Shown piece after piece: positions 16,320 through 25,500 of a DNA stretch of 32,873 nucleotides (position 1 is the stretch's first letter; every line of letters begins with the position of its first letter). The position numbers were made by a program, and so were the translations under genes. Source of the stretch: an uncultured Saprospiraceae bacterium (GTDB lineage: Bacteria; Bacteroidota; Bacteroidia; Chitinophagales; Saprospiraceae); contig CALDEM010000058.1 in NCBI GenBank assembly GCA_937942435.1, forward strand, positions 1-32,873, written 5' to 3'. The notes beneath the pieces are model-generated. The model had not been told where the DNA came from. It did not search any database and was given only the letters and a program-made list of their open reading frames with translations.

Positions 16320-16398
16320 ATTAAATCAGTGCACTACAATAGTTCATTTTTATAATGACGTTACTCACTAAAGGGCAATATCAGGTCGTTCTTCAATT

Positions 16399-17246
16399 AT
16401 GTCTCGTAGATATTGTTCGATTTTATTTTTTCTAATCATAAGCCATTTCTCTTATTCTCTTATTCTCTTAGTGCTTAAGAAATCTCTTTTTCTGGACGCG
16501 TTATTGATTATGAAACAAGGGAAGGACTGGCCTATGCTCACTTATTGATTAAGGGGAGTGGACAAGGCACTGTTACTGATGAGTTAGGTTACTTTCAACT
16601 TAATATAGACCACGGAGATAGTATCCAAGTCTCGATGATTGGTTATGAAAGTAAAGTATTGGTAGGTCGGTCTGAGAATGAGATGATAGCTCTAATGCCT
16701 CTTGAAGAGTTACTTCAAAATGTAACGATACTTGCAAACTGTAAAACATATAAGGTTGGAGGGAGTAAGCCAAGGAGAGCTGAAATAAATTGTGGTGCTG
16801 ATATGATAGGAACAGAGGTAGGCACGGAGATACTCAATATGGAAAAAGAAGGATATCTGGAGGGAGTAAACTTCTTCATAAAAAAGAATCGATGTGATAG
16901 CATACTTTTTAGAATGCGCCTCTATCAATATGACACAAGCTATAGCGCATCAGTTGGGCCCTTGCTGCATCATGAAGATATTTTGTTTCAGATAAGTCGA
17001 CAGAGAAGGTGGATATACAAAGACCTTTCAGATATAGGTATTTTAGTTCCAATCGATGGAGTAGTTGTGACGCTTGAAGCAATTCGCACTTGGGGAAATG
17101 ATTCTGGTAAACCTGACTTTACACTGACATATGATAAAAGAGTTAAAGGACTCGGTCATTTTAGGAAGCTCAGTTCTGAGCGTGGATGGGGTGGATATGC
17201 TTTTGGAGGAAGGGGGCTTTCATTTAATCTTGTTATGAGAGAATAA
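16399..17246 (+). pseudogene. Broken gene: signal peptide plus CarboxypepD_reg-like domain, frameshift and stop near the N-terminus
   Basis: An ATG at 16399 opens a signal peptide (MSRRYCSILFFLIISHFSYS) in one frame. The mature protein continues in another: EISFSGRVIDYETREGLAYA, then 'GSGQGTVTDELGYFQLNI', a CarboxypepD_reg-like beta-sandwich, then about 170 residues of unknown type ending at 17246. Between them lie three perfect copies of TTCTCTTA (16447-16470). Removing one copy joins the frames as ...SHFSYSLSA-stop-EISFSGRV, the stop being TAA at 16476-16478. CAA (Gln) there would give a natural 'SAQE' cleavage site. So two lesions are inferred: gain of one octamer and CAA to TAA. Only weak starts such as the TTG at 16545 lie inside the intact part, and they would give a product without a signal peptide. 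Confidence 0.7.
16447..16470. repeat. Three perfect tandem copies of an octanucleotide (TTCTCTTA)
   Basis: Copies lie at 16447-16454, 16455-16462 and 16463-16470 within the signal-peptide coding part of the broken CarboxypepD_reg-like gene. Eight is not a multiple of three, so each change in copy number shifts the frame. Two or five copies would place the signal peptide in the frame of the downstream domain, but a TAA at 16476 still blocks it. Confidence 0.85.
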
Positions 17247-17295
17247 GATCAATAACAAATCTTACTTTAGGTGATAGTTAAACACACTACTGATC

Positions 17296-19287
17296 ATGTT
17301 ACACTTCACCCATAAGGTTTTACTTGCAGTCATACTCTTTGCTTTTGTTTTTGGCTCTTGTCAACAAAAAGAAAAGAAAAAACTGAACCTGCTTCCACTT
17401 TTTTCTGATCACATGGTTTTGCAACAAGAGGAAGATGTAAATATATGGGGAGAATATACATCTGGAGATGAGGTAAAGCTAGAGAGTTCATGGGGAGAAA
17501 GTGCTGTTGCTACCTCTGATGCTCAAGGCAAATGGGAGGCGCAATTGAAAACACCAAGTGCAGGAGGCCCCTATACTTTGGATATTGTGACATCTGATAG
17601 TACAATTACAATAAGTGATATAATGATCGGCGAGGTCTGGATCGGCTCTGGTCAATCCAATATGCAGATGCCCTTAAAAGGTTGGCCGCCAAATGATCCT
17701 ATACTCAATTCATCAGAAGAGATCTCGGCTGCCAACTACGATGGCATACGGATGTTTACAGTAGCAAGAAGTTTTTCTGCTCAAACAAAGAAGACTGTTG
17801 TTGGCGAATGGGAAGTTTGTAATTCTTCCAATGCTGCTAACTTTAGTGCCACTGCTTACTTCTTTGCCAGAAGACTTCATCAAGAATTGAATGTGCCCAT
17901 TGGTATAATCCATACCAGTTGGGGAGGGACTGTAGCTGAAGCTTGGACCAGTAGCCAAGCATTAAAAACGATGGGTGACTTTGATGGACAACTTGAAGCG
18001 ATAAGTGACCCTGAAGCACAGAAAAAAACAGATGACTGGTATAATCAATGGGTAACGCAGAAGCTACCCACAGATGATGAACAATGGTCTAATCTATCTT
18101 TTGCTGATGAATCTCTTGCAGCTATCGATTATAATGCAGCAGAATGGGAAACTATAAAACTACCTGGAAGAATAGATGCTATCGATGATTGGGAGATGGA
18201 TGGTGCTATATGGTTGAGAAGATCTTTTACAGTTGATGATCCATCAAAGGATTATATTTTGGCATTAGGCGCTATCGATGATGCAGATGTTACTTTTATC
18301 AATGGTCAAAAGGTTGGAGCTACCAATGCTTACAATTTAGAGAGAGTATATAAGGTAGATGGTTCTTTGTTGAAGGCTGGACAGAATATCATTGCCATAA
18401 GAGCAGTAGATACAGGCGGACCTGGATCGGTAGGAGGTGATATAACTTTATCCAATGATGATTCTAATATTGATTTAAAAGGGGATTGGCAGTTTTTGCC
18501 AGTTGCTGAGATTTATGGAGGACAGTTTTATAAATATGGTCTGACAGGATCATCTTATAAAAAGCGTCCAAAGATAGCCAGCATGCATCAAAACATGCCT
18601 TCTGCACTTTTTAACTCTATGATAGCACCAATCATAGGATACAATGTACAAGGAGCCATCTGGTATCAAGGAGAATCTAATGTAGGTAGGGCCGAACAAT
18701 ACGAGACCTTGTTTCCACTGATGATTAATGACTGGAGGACAAGGTGGGAAGATGATTTGTCTTTCTACTATGTACAGATTGCGCCATTTAGATATAAAGG
18801 TAATGCAGATGCCTCTGAGCACCTGTCCCAAAAGCTTAGGGACGCGCAAAGAAAAACATTGGCTATAGATAAGTCAGGGATGGTTGTTACAATGGATATT
18901 GGAGACTATACAAATATACACCCTGGCAACAAGCAAGCTGTTGGAGGACGCTTGGCTCGACTTGCACTTGTTCATGATTATAACAAAGACATAGTAGCTA
19001 GTGGCCCACTTTATAAAAGTCACGCAGTTGATGAAGCTAAGATTATTGTAAGCTTTGATGATATTGGATCAGGTTTGATGGGAAAGAACGACTTAGTAGG
19101 ATTTGAAGTAGCCGGTACAGACGGAGTATTTGTGAAAGCGAATGCTGAGCTGGACGGAGATCATGTTGTTGTATCTTCTGCTAAAGTCAACGCACCTGTT
19201 CATGTGAGGTATGCGTGGAGCGATGATCCAATTGCGAGCCTTTTTAATCAAGAAGGGTTGCCTGCTTCGTCATTTTCAAGTAATTGA
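17296..19287 (+). CDS. Sialate O-acetylesterase-like lipoprotein (SGNH hydrolase)
   Basis: The 663-residue protein begins with a lipoprotein signal peptide ending FGSC (Cys near residue 22). Residues of about 30-112 form an N-terminal beta domain ('LFSDHMVLQQ', standard for this family). The SGNH core follows: 'GEVWIGSGQSNMQMP' with nucleophile S121, 'IGIIHTSWGGT', 'GAIWYQGESNV' and 'DYTNIHPGNKQAVGGRLA' with His542. An insert at about 280-400 ('AIWLRRSFTVDD', 'NIIAIRAVDTGG') reads as a galactose-binding jelly roll, as in many Bacteroidota members. It should de-O-acetylate sialic acids or acetylated plant or algal glycans at the cell surface. It lies 36 nt before the S9 peptidase gene, probably in the same transcript. 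Confidence 0.92.
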   Translation: MLHFTHKVLLAVILFAFVFGSCQQKEKKKLNLLPLFSDHMVLQQEEDVNIWGEYTSGDEVKLESSWGESAVATSDAQGKWEAQLKTPSAGGPYTLDIVTSDSTITISDIMIGEVWIGSGQSNMQMPLKGWPPNDPILNSSEEISAANYDGIRMFTVARSFSAQTKKTVVGEWEVCNSSNAANFSATAYFFARRLHQELNVPIGIIHTSWGGTVAEAWTSSQALKTMGDFDGQLEAISDPEAQKKTDDWYNQWVTQKLPTDDEQWSNLSFADESLAAIDYNAAEWETIKLPGRIDAIDDWEMDGAIWLRRSFTVDDPSKDYILALGAIDDADVTFINGQKVGATNAYNLERVYKVDGSLLKAGQNIIAIRAVDTGGPGSVGGDITLSNDDSNIDLKGDWQFLPVAEIYGGQFYKYGLTGSSYKKRPKIASMHQNMPSALFNSMIAPIIGYNVQGAIWYQGESNVGRAEQYETLFPLMINDWRTRWEDDLSFYYVQIAPFRYKGNADASEHLSQKLRDAQRKTLAIDKSGMVVTMDIGDYTNIHPGNKQAVGGRLARLALVHDYNKDIVASGPLYKSHAVDEAKIIVSFDDIGSGLMGKNDLVGFEVAGTDGVFVKANAELDGDHVVVSSAKVNAPVHVRYAWSDDPIASLFNQEGLPASSFSSN

Positions 19288-19323
19288 GATTATAAAAGAA
19301 AGTATTAATTAGAATTTATAAGT

Positions 19324-21357
19324 ATGAGAATTTTGATCATTTTAGTTGCAGTACTTTATTGTAGTCTGATGTTTGCTCAGTCGTCAGATGTTTTAGAACC
19401 GATTGACATCTTTGATATGGAGTTTGTCGGTGATCCACAGATCTCTCCAGATGGAAGTAAGATCGTATACGTCCGTAACTTCAAAGACATCATGACGGAT
19501 GGTAATCGTTCTAATCTTTGGATCATCAACTCAGATGGTACTGGGCATATGCCATTGACTTCAGGTAGTCAGAATGATTATGCGCCAAGATGGTCTCCTG
19601 ATGGTCAACGCTTAGCATATATCTCCACGATAGATGGTGCGCCTCAAGTGTACATGAGATGGATGAAAGAAGGTATGTCAGCTAAGGTGACGAACTTGCA
19701 AAAATCTCCGGGACAGATGACTTGGTCTCCAGATGGTAAATGGATTGCTATGACCATGAGTGTCGCAGAAAAAGCAAGTACTCATGATGTCTTGCCTACG
19801 AAGCCAGAGGGCGCAAAATGGGCTGATGCACCTATCTATATCGATCAGGTAAATTATAGAGGAGATGGTGCAGGTTACTTAGATGTTTCATTTGATCAGA
19901 TATTTCTTTTGTCCGCAGATGGAGGTACACCGCGACAGATTACCTCAGATCCACATGACCATTTTGGTATAGACTGGGGACATGATAGTAAGTCTATATT
20001 TTATGCTTCTAACCATCATCCGAACTGGGAGTTTGAACCTCAAAACTCAGAGATACATCAGATAGATATCAATAGTAAAAGGATAAAAACACTAACGGAC
20101 AGATATGGTCCTGACGCATCGCCTAAAGTAAGTCCTGATGGGAAGACCATCGCCTACTTAGGTGCGGACGATAAGCACTTGGGGTATCAAGTAACTAAGC
20201 TCTATCTGATGAATACTGACGGAAGCAATAGTAGAATGATCTGTGATGAGCTTGATAGAGATATTGAAAACATCCATTGGTCTTCAGATAGCCGCTCTAT
20301 ATTTTTTCAATATGACACAGAAGGCAACACGCATATTGCAAATACAGACTTAAGTGGACGAATAACGGAGATTACAAAAGACGTAGGTGGATTATCTTTA
20401 GGCCGACCATATAGTGGCGGCACTTTTTCAATTTCTAATAATGACAAAGTCGCTTATACATATGGTACTCCAGAACATCCTTCTGATTTGTCTATAACAG
20501 ATGGCAATGGAGACAAGAGACTCACTTCCGTAAATGCAGATTTGTTAGATTATAAAATGATTGGAAAGGTAGAAGAGATATGGTATCCTTCTTCTCATGA
20601 TGGAAAAATGATACAAGGGTGGATCGTAAAGCCACCAAACTTTGATCCTAATAAAAAGTATCCGCTTATGTTAGAGATACATGGTGGACCTTTTGCAAAT
20701 TATGGTTCTCGGTTCTCTGCAGAGGTGCAATTATTTGCTAGTAAAGGTTATGTGGTTTTATATACCAACCCACGAGGCAGTACAAGCTATGGTCAGGATT
20801 TTGGAAACTTGATACATCACAATTATCCTGGGGAAGATTATGATGATCTGATATCTGGTGTAGACAAAGTTATAGAGCAGGGATATATTGATGAAGATCA
20901 ACTCTATGTCACAGGTGGCAGTGGAGGAGGAGTACTGACTGCATGGATCGTTGGCAACACTGAACGCTTTCGCGCGGCTGTTGTTGCAAAGCCAGTCATC
21001 AATTGGTACAGCTTTGTTCTCTACAGCGACAACTTAGGCTTCTTTTCTAAGTATTGGTTTCCAGGAAAGCCTTGGGATAATGTAGAGCACTATATGAAGA
21101 GATCACCTATCAGCCTTGTGGGTAATGTAACCACACCTACCATGTTGTTGACAGGAGAACAAGATTGGAGGACGCCGATCTCAGAATCAGAGCAGTACTA
21201 TGCCGCTTTAAAATTAGAAGGTGTAGAAACTGCTATGGTTCGTATCCCTGGAGCCAGTCATGGCATCGCTTCAAAGCCAAGCAACCTAATTGCAAAAGTG
21301 AATAGTATCATTAAGTGGTTTAAAGATCATGCCGAGGATGAGGAGATAAAGCCGTAG
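19324..21357 (+). CDS. Secreted S9-family serine peptidase (prolyl oligopeptidase superfamily)
   Basis: The 677-residue protein has a signal peptide (about 1-19, ending MFAQ). A beta-propeller of PD40/WD40-like blades fills about 30-410, with repeated 'SPDG(K/Q).(I/L)AY' motifs such as 'QISPDGSKIVYVR' and 'RWSPDGQRLAYIS'. An alpha/beta-hydrolase domain (about 420-670) carries the catalytic Ser533 in GGSGGG, Asp614 in GEQDWRTP and His646 in ASHGI. 'MLEIHGGPFANYG' and 'VLYTNPRGSTSYG' form the usual oxyanion region. It is the acylaminoacyl-peptidase/dipeptidyl-peptidase type that trims short peptides in the periplasm. Only 4 nt separate its stop from that of the convergent TspO-like gene, and no intrinsic terminator is visible between them. 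Confidence 0.95.
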   Translation: MRILIILVAVLYCSLMFAQSSDVLEPIDIFDMEFVGDPQISPDGSKIVYVRNFKDIMTDGNRSNLWIINSDGTGHMPLTSGSQNDYAPRWSPDGQRLAYISTIDGAPQVYMRWMKEGMSAKVTNLQKSPGQMTWSPDGKWIAMTMSVAEKASTHDVLPTKPEGAKWADAPIYIDQVNYRGDGAGYLDVSFDQIFLLSADGGTPRQITSDPHDHFGIDWGHDSKSIFYASNHHPNWEFEPQNSEIHQIDINSKRIKTLTDRYGPDASPKVSPDGKTIAYLGADDKHLGYQVTKLYLMNTDGSNSRMICDELDRDIENIHWSSDSRSIFFQYDTEGNTHIANTDLSGRITEITKDVGGLSLGRPYSGGTFSISNNDKVAYTYGTPEHPSDLSITDGNGDKRLTSVNADLLDYKMIGKVEEIWYPSSHDGKMIQGWIVKPPNFDPNKKYPLMLEIHGGPFANYGSRFSAEVQLFASKGYVVLYTNPRGSTSYGQDFGNLIHHNYPGEDYDDLISGVDKVIEQGYIDEDQLYVTGGSGGGVLTAWIVGNTERFRAAVVAKPVINWYSFVLYSDNLGFFSKYWFPGKPWDNVEHYMKRSPISLVGNVTTPTMLLTGEQDWRTPISESEQYYAALKLEGVETAMVRIPGASHGIASKPSNLIAKVNSIIKWFKDHAEDEEIKP

Positions 21358-21361
21358 AGCG

Positions 21362-22132
21362 TTAGGCCAGTACTTTCTTACTCCTAAAGGCAATCAATCC
21401 TATAAATATAGCTGCCACCGTTCCTGAGATGACGGTAAGTATTTGTTGGTTTTCCATGTGTCTGATAACCAGCGCGACAAATGCCCAAACTACCACACAG
21501 GCATATGCAGCATCGCGATACTTTTTAAATACCAAACCTGCGATCAACGCAGCGACTGGAAGTATAGTCATGGCCCAGATCTCTTCGGATATACCCCAAC
21601 CGTCCCATTGGTAAAAACTAAGAGCGGCACTCACATTGAGTGCCGTAGCTAAGGTGATCCAACCAAAATAAACACTCATCACTACTCTTTCTAACCAATA
21701 ATTGATGATGACATCTGACTCATGCAATAAGATCATTAGCTCATTGATTTGGTAAAGAGTGACGAGCATAAGTGATATCACGATGAGACTTAACCATAAC
21801 CAATCATAAGAAGCAAAAACGAGCCATAGTCCATTGGCAACAACGTTGATCGCAAACCATGTATGCACTTTTTTCCAGAGAGGATGTCCTTCCTGTCGAT
21901 TGAACCATTGATATATGGGGAATGCAGTAATACCCAGATAAATGATCGACCAGATCGAAAACGCATATCCAGCCGGTACGATAAGCGGTCTATCATAACT
22001 ACTCCCTTGACCGACCGGATTATCTCCCATATATCCGAGTGCGGTTAAGGCATATAGGATATACATGATAACTACAGCGGCTATTGATCGAAGTAGTGCA
22101 GGCTTTAGCGATACTGATTTTATATGATCCAT
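21362..22132 (-). CDS. TspO/MBR-like tryptophan-rich membrane protein
   Basis: The 256-residue protein is hydrophobic throughout, with about seven predicted helices. It has the signature 'PAGYAFSIWSIIYLGI' seen in TspO-related (tryptophan-rich sensory) proteins, plus 'WFAINVVANGLWLVFASYDW' and 'SVYFGWITLATALNVSAAL', which match the later TspO helices. It is longer than classical TspO (about 160 residues) and belongs to the longer variant common in Bacteroidota. Classical members bind porphyrins or other tetrapyrroles; a ligand for this form is unknown. It is convergent with the S9 peptidase gene and divergent from the giant gene at 22530. Confidence 0.82.
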   Translation of the reverse strand: MDHIKSVSLKPALLRSIAAVVIMYILYALTALGYMGDNPVGQGSSYDRPLIVPAGYAFSIWSIIYLGITAFPIYQWFNRQEGHPLWKKVHTWFAINVVANGLWLVFASYDWLWLSLIVISLMLVTLYQINELMILLHESDVIINYWLERVVMSVYFGWITLATALNVSAALSFYQWDGWGISEEIWAMTILPVAALIAGLVFKKYRDAAYACVVVWAFVALVIRHMENQQILTVISGTVAAIFIGLIAFRSKKVLA

Positions 22133-22529
22133 ATGCCATAAAGATAAGAATCAATTGCCCTCTTATCATATTTGTTAAGAGCCCGTATAGAGTAAGGTTA
22201 AGGCAAGCCAGAATTGATAATATTTACTTGTTAATCGTTTATAATCAATTATTTATACATTATATGTTAATGTAATATATGTTAAGATTGCCCCTATTTG
22301 TTGATGATGAAGCCCTGCCATCTATCTTTAGGGTGACTTAAACTGTCATACAACGTCCCATTCCCAGACAGTTTGCTTTTATCTTATACACTGTTGTTCT
22401 GTTCAGTAAAGAACATAATCATAGAGTTATTTATATTTCTCTATGACTTTTCTTGACATGTAGCCAATCTGAGAGAGACTCATTTCATATGATTTGATTG
22501 AGTCTAGTCTAACTCTTAGGTTTTCATTT
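22133..22529. other. 397-nt AT-rich divergent intergenic region
   Basis: No gene is visible. The region should hold the promoters of the TspO-like gene (minus) and the giant gene (plus). Near 22259-22280 it contains overlapping AT-rich repeats: ACATTA/TAATGT around a 5-nt loop, and ATATGTTAA twice. At 22419-22446 there is an 8-bp inverted repeat (separate entry). I found no good TAnnTTTG promoter box on either strand. Confidence 0.6.
22419..22446. repeat. 8-bp inverted repeat upstream of the giant gene
   Basis: TCATAGAG (22419-22426) and CTCTATGA (22439-22446) are perfect reverse complements around a 12-nt AT-rich loop. It lies about 85 nt before the start codon. It could be an operator or an mRNA leader stem. 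There is no T-run, so it is not a terminator. Confidence 0.4.
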
Positions 22530-25500
22530 ATGATGTCACTTGATGCTCTCTTTTATTGTCATTATAAGTTCTTATCATTATTAAAGAAGTTCACGGCCTC
22601 TTTAATCTTCTTATGCTTATGTCTATTATCATATGAGGCGCACGGCCAGTGTGCAGATATCGATATAGTTGACTTACGTGGTGTCGCAGGATTTCCTCAG
22701 TTGGATGATATCAGTATTTGCGGAGATGCAGATACATTATCCTTCATAGTATTCACTGGAGACCCAGGGATAGTCCGTGGCTTCTCATTAGAGTTGACCT
22801 TACCAGATGGTATAGAGTACGCAGGCTGGGAGTTTACCAAACATGGAGGAACAAACATCTCTAACTCTGACCCAAGTGTCACTTGCCCAGAGTTTGTTGT
22901 AAGCGGATTTGAGGGAGATAGCTTGATCATTGCTAATATTGGTGTTAGATCTAATTGTAACGTTGATGTTAACGAACTTCTTAATATCAACTTTGAATAT
23001 GACTTTACATTTATAGACACTTCCAATGTCGTATATCAATGTGCAGGTAATTATACACCCGCGGTAGAATATAACAGTGCTGTCAATGTACCTGTGCTCA
23101 ATATCTTATCTCCTTTTACTCCTGCCGAAGCTGTAATAGAATCTGTAGGCGAAGAATATTGTCAAACCGTCAGAATCTCACAAGATGGACTCAATACTTA
23201 CTTAGATAGTTTCACTTTTACAATGGAAGGCTTAGATCTTTCGGGAGACCTTATATTAAGTAGTGTAGCAGCTAACGGGATTCCGGTTACGGATTTTGTA
23301 TATGATTCTATGACTATGAATACTGTCATGAACATAGATGGAGCCTACTTTGGAGGCAATGCTTTACCTAATCCAGCTGATGATAGGATGAACACCAACG
23401 AGATCATTTCCATGGAAATGTGTTTTAGAGTGGACAATTGTCCAAGTGTAAGTGACTTTCCATACAAGTATGTCGCACAATATGGCTGTGATGATCAGGT
23501 CTGCCAACTTACCTCTAAGACAACCTTTCTGAGGATTAGACCTACAGGATCTCTTAAGCCTATAGCAACAGCGGATCTAAATAGCGGAGGTATAGAGATA
23601 TGTGGAGCACCGGGCACGGTGACGATAGCTCTTAAAAACCCAAATACTGATACTGATCAAAACGCTTATACAGATTTGTCCATAGGATTTCAGACATGCG
23701 ATAAGCCTAATCTTGATGTCGTCGGAGTAACTGTCAATGGAGTATCACTTCCTAATGATATGTACCAATGGGTAGGCGATGATATCAATATAGATTTTTC
23801 CACTAATGTAAATGCTACAATTGGACTAACAGATCATGATATGGATGGCTATTACGATGATTTAGTCGGTGGTGATTCTATAAATGCAGTTGTCGAGATA
23901 GCGGTTACTTGTGGTATAGGTGACGAATGTGCGCTAATACAATGTGACGCTGTTCAGTTTTATGTAGAAGCCAAAACCAATTGTGGAAACACATTTAGAG
24001 ACTTTCCCGCTCCTGAAGATTTTAATCTTTTATATGGTCCTGAGTCAGTAAGCAACCCAACAGAAGCAGAGTTTGGTACGACGACCATATTTGGTTATGA
24101 TTTTGGAACGTATAGTAATGATGGCGCACCCTTAGCTGGGACGGGGCCTTCATCTCAAGTTGTAGAGTTTTGTTACACAACAGAAAAAGAAAATATTCAA
24201 GACTGTCCTGCTGGGGCAGACAATAGATTGGAAGTAGTATTTACTGGTCATCAAAGATTCATTCAAGATATTGAGTTTGTACCGGGTAGTGCTATGATCT
24301 CAGTAGATGGAGGGATGACGTACGCTCCTGCGGCAGGGGTGCCGACATTAGATTCGATAGACTTGACAACAGCTAAGCTGACCATCAATGATGGAAGTCT
24401 TAATAGCTCCGTTTGTTATAAGTACGAGATAGAGATGGACTCTTGTTTGTGTAGCCCTGTTGGATATTTTATAGGTGCACAAAGAGTGGTTTCTTCTTGT
24501 AGCGATTGTGCAGGAGGTTGTGATCTGTTGTTGGCATGTAGAGATGTGACTTTTAGAGCAGATCCTCATTGCTCAGGATGTACTTGTCTGATGCAAAACA
24601 GACATGTAAGAACTGAACGCGCCAACCTAGGATATGTAGATAAAGAGATGACTGTTAAGCACACAAGACAATCATTGATAGATTCTGGAGGAGCGATTGA
24701 CTTAACAAGATTTATAGCTGGGGATACCTTGCTCCACGAAGATTACTTTGTAATTAAAAGTCAGCAAGCTCTTGAAAATATGAATAGCTGGTACATCAGA
24801 TGGAGGTTTCTAGGTATAGATGGTTCATGGGCTTCAAATGGAGGGCTGGACCTTTCTTTAGACGGTAAAAATTCTATACTTGATGAGTTTTCTATATCGC
24901 ATGTTGGAGGAGGTGGAGTCAGAACGGATATAGACCTTGGAGTTTTATCTAATTGTCAGACTGACAATGTCACTGAGTTGGGAGGCGTGTGGAATTACTT
25001 CAAAGATGCCCCTTACACAGGCGGTATATCTAATATTGATAGCCGCTCTTCAAGAAATAGTAGTGTAGATCATGCAGACAACAACTTCACAGGTATGTAT
25101 CTGTGGAATTATGACAAAGTAGAAGCCTGTGGTGGCACCGGAGCTAGTCATGGAGGGGATGACTGTCTAGATCAGATGTTATCAGAGTATTCATTTGCAG
25201 TCGGTGATACGATACACTTTAGATGGCATGCGCCATTGATTAAGAATCCAAGAAGAGAAGCGCTTAAAAAGGTAGGATTGGAACCACCAGCGGTCAATGT
25301 CGCTCAGATATCTCCTATTATATCAATGTATCAACATGATCCAATTGCTGGTGATAGAGGTTATTGTAGATCTTTTGTTGGTAATTCATGTGTGGAGACA
25401 GGGATTATACAGCTTGACTGCCCTGGAGAGCTAAAAGCTAAGACCGTCATGGACTTGAATGATTGTGGAGGTACAGTAACACATGAGTTTGTGGTAGATG

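Noticed and set aside
11531..17246. Stop-codon reassignment (TGA or TAA read as an amino acid) to explain the broken genes
   Set aside because: Intact genes in the window end in TGA, TAA or TAG at natural C-termini, and both TGA and TAA would need to be recoded. Ordinary nonsense changes are simpler.
16399..17246. Programmed ribosomal frameshifting for the CarboxypepD_reg-like gene
   Set aside because: There is no slippery heptamer or downstream stem. The two frames are joined by a tandem repeat, and a stop remains in the target frame.
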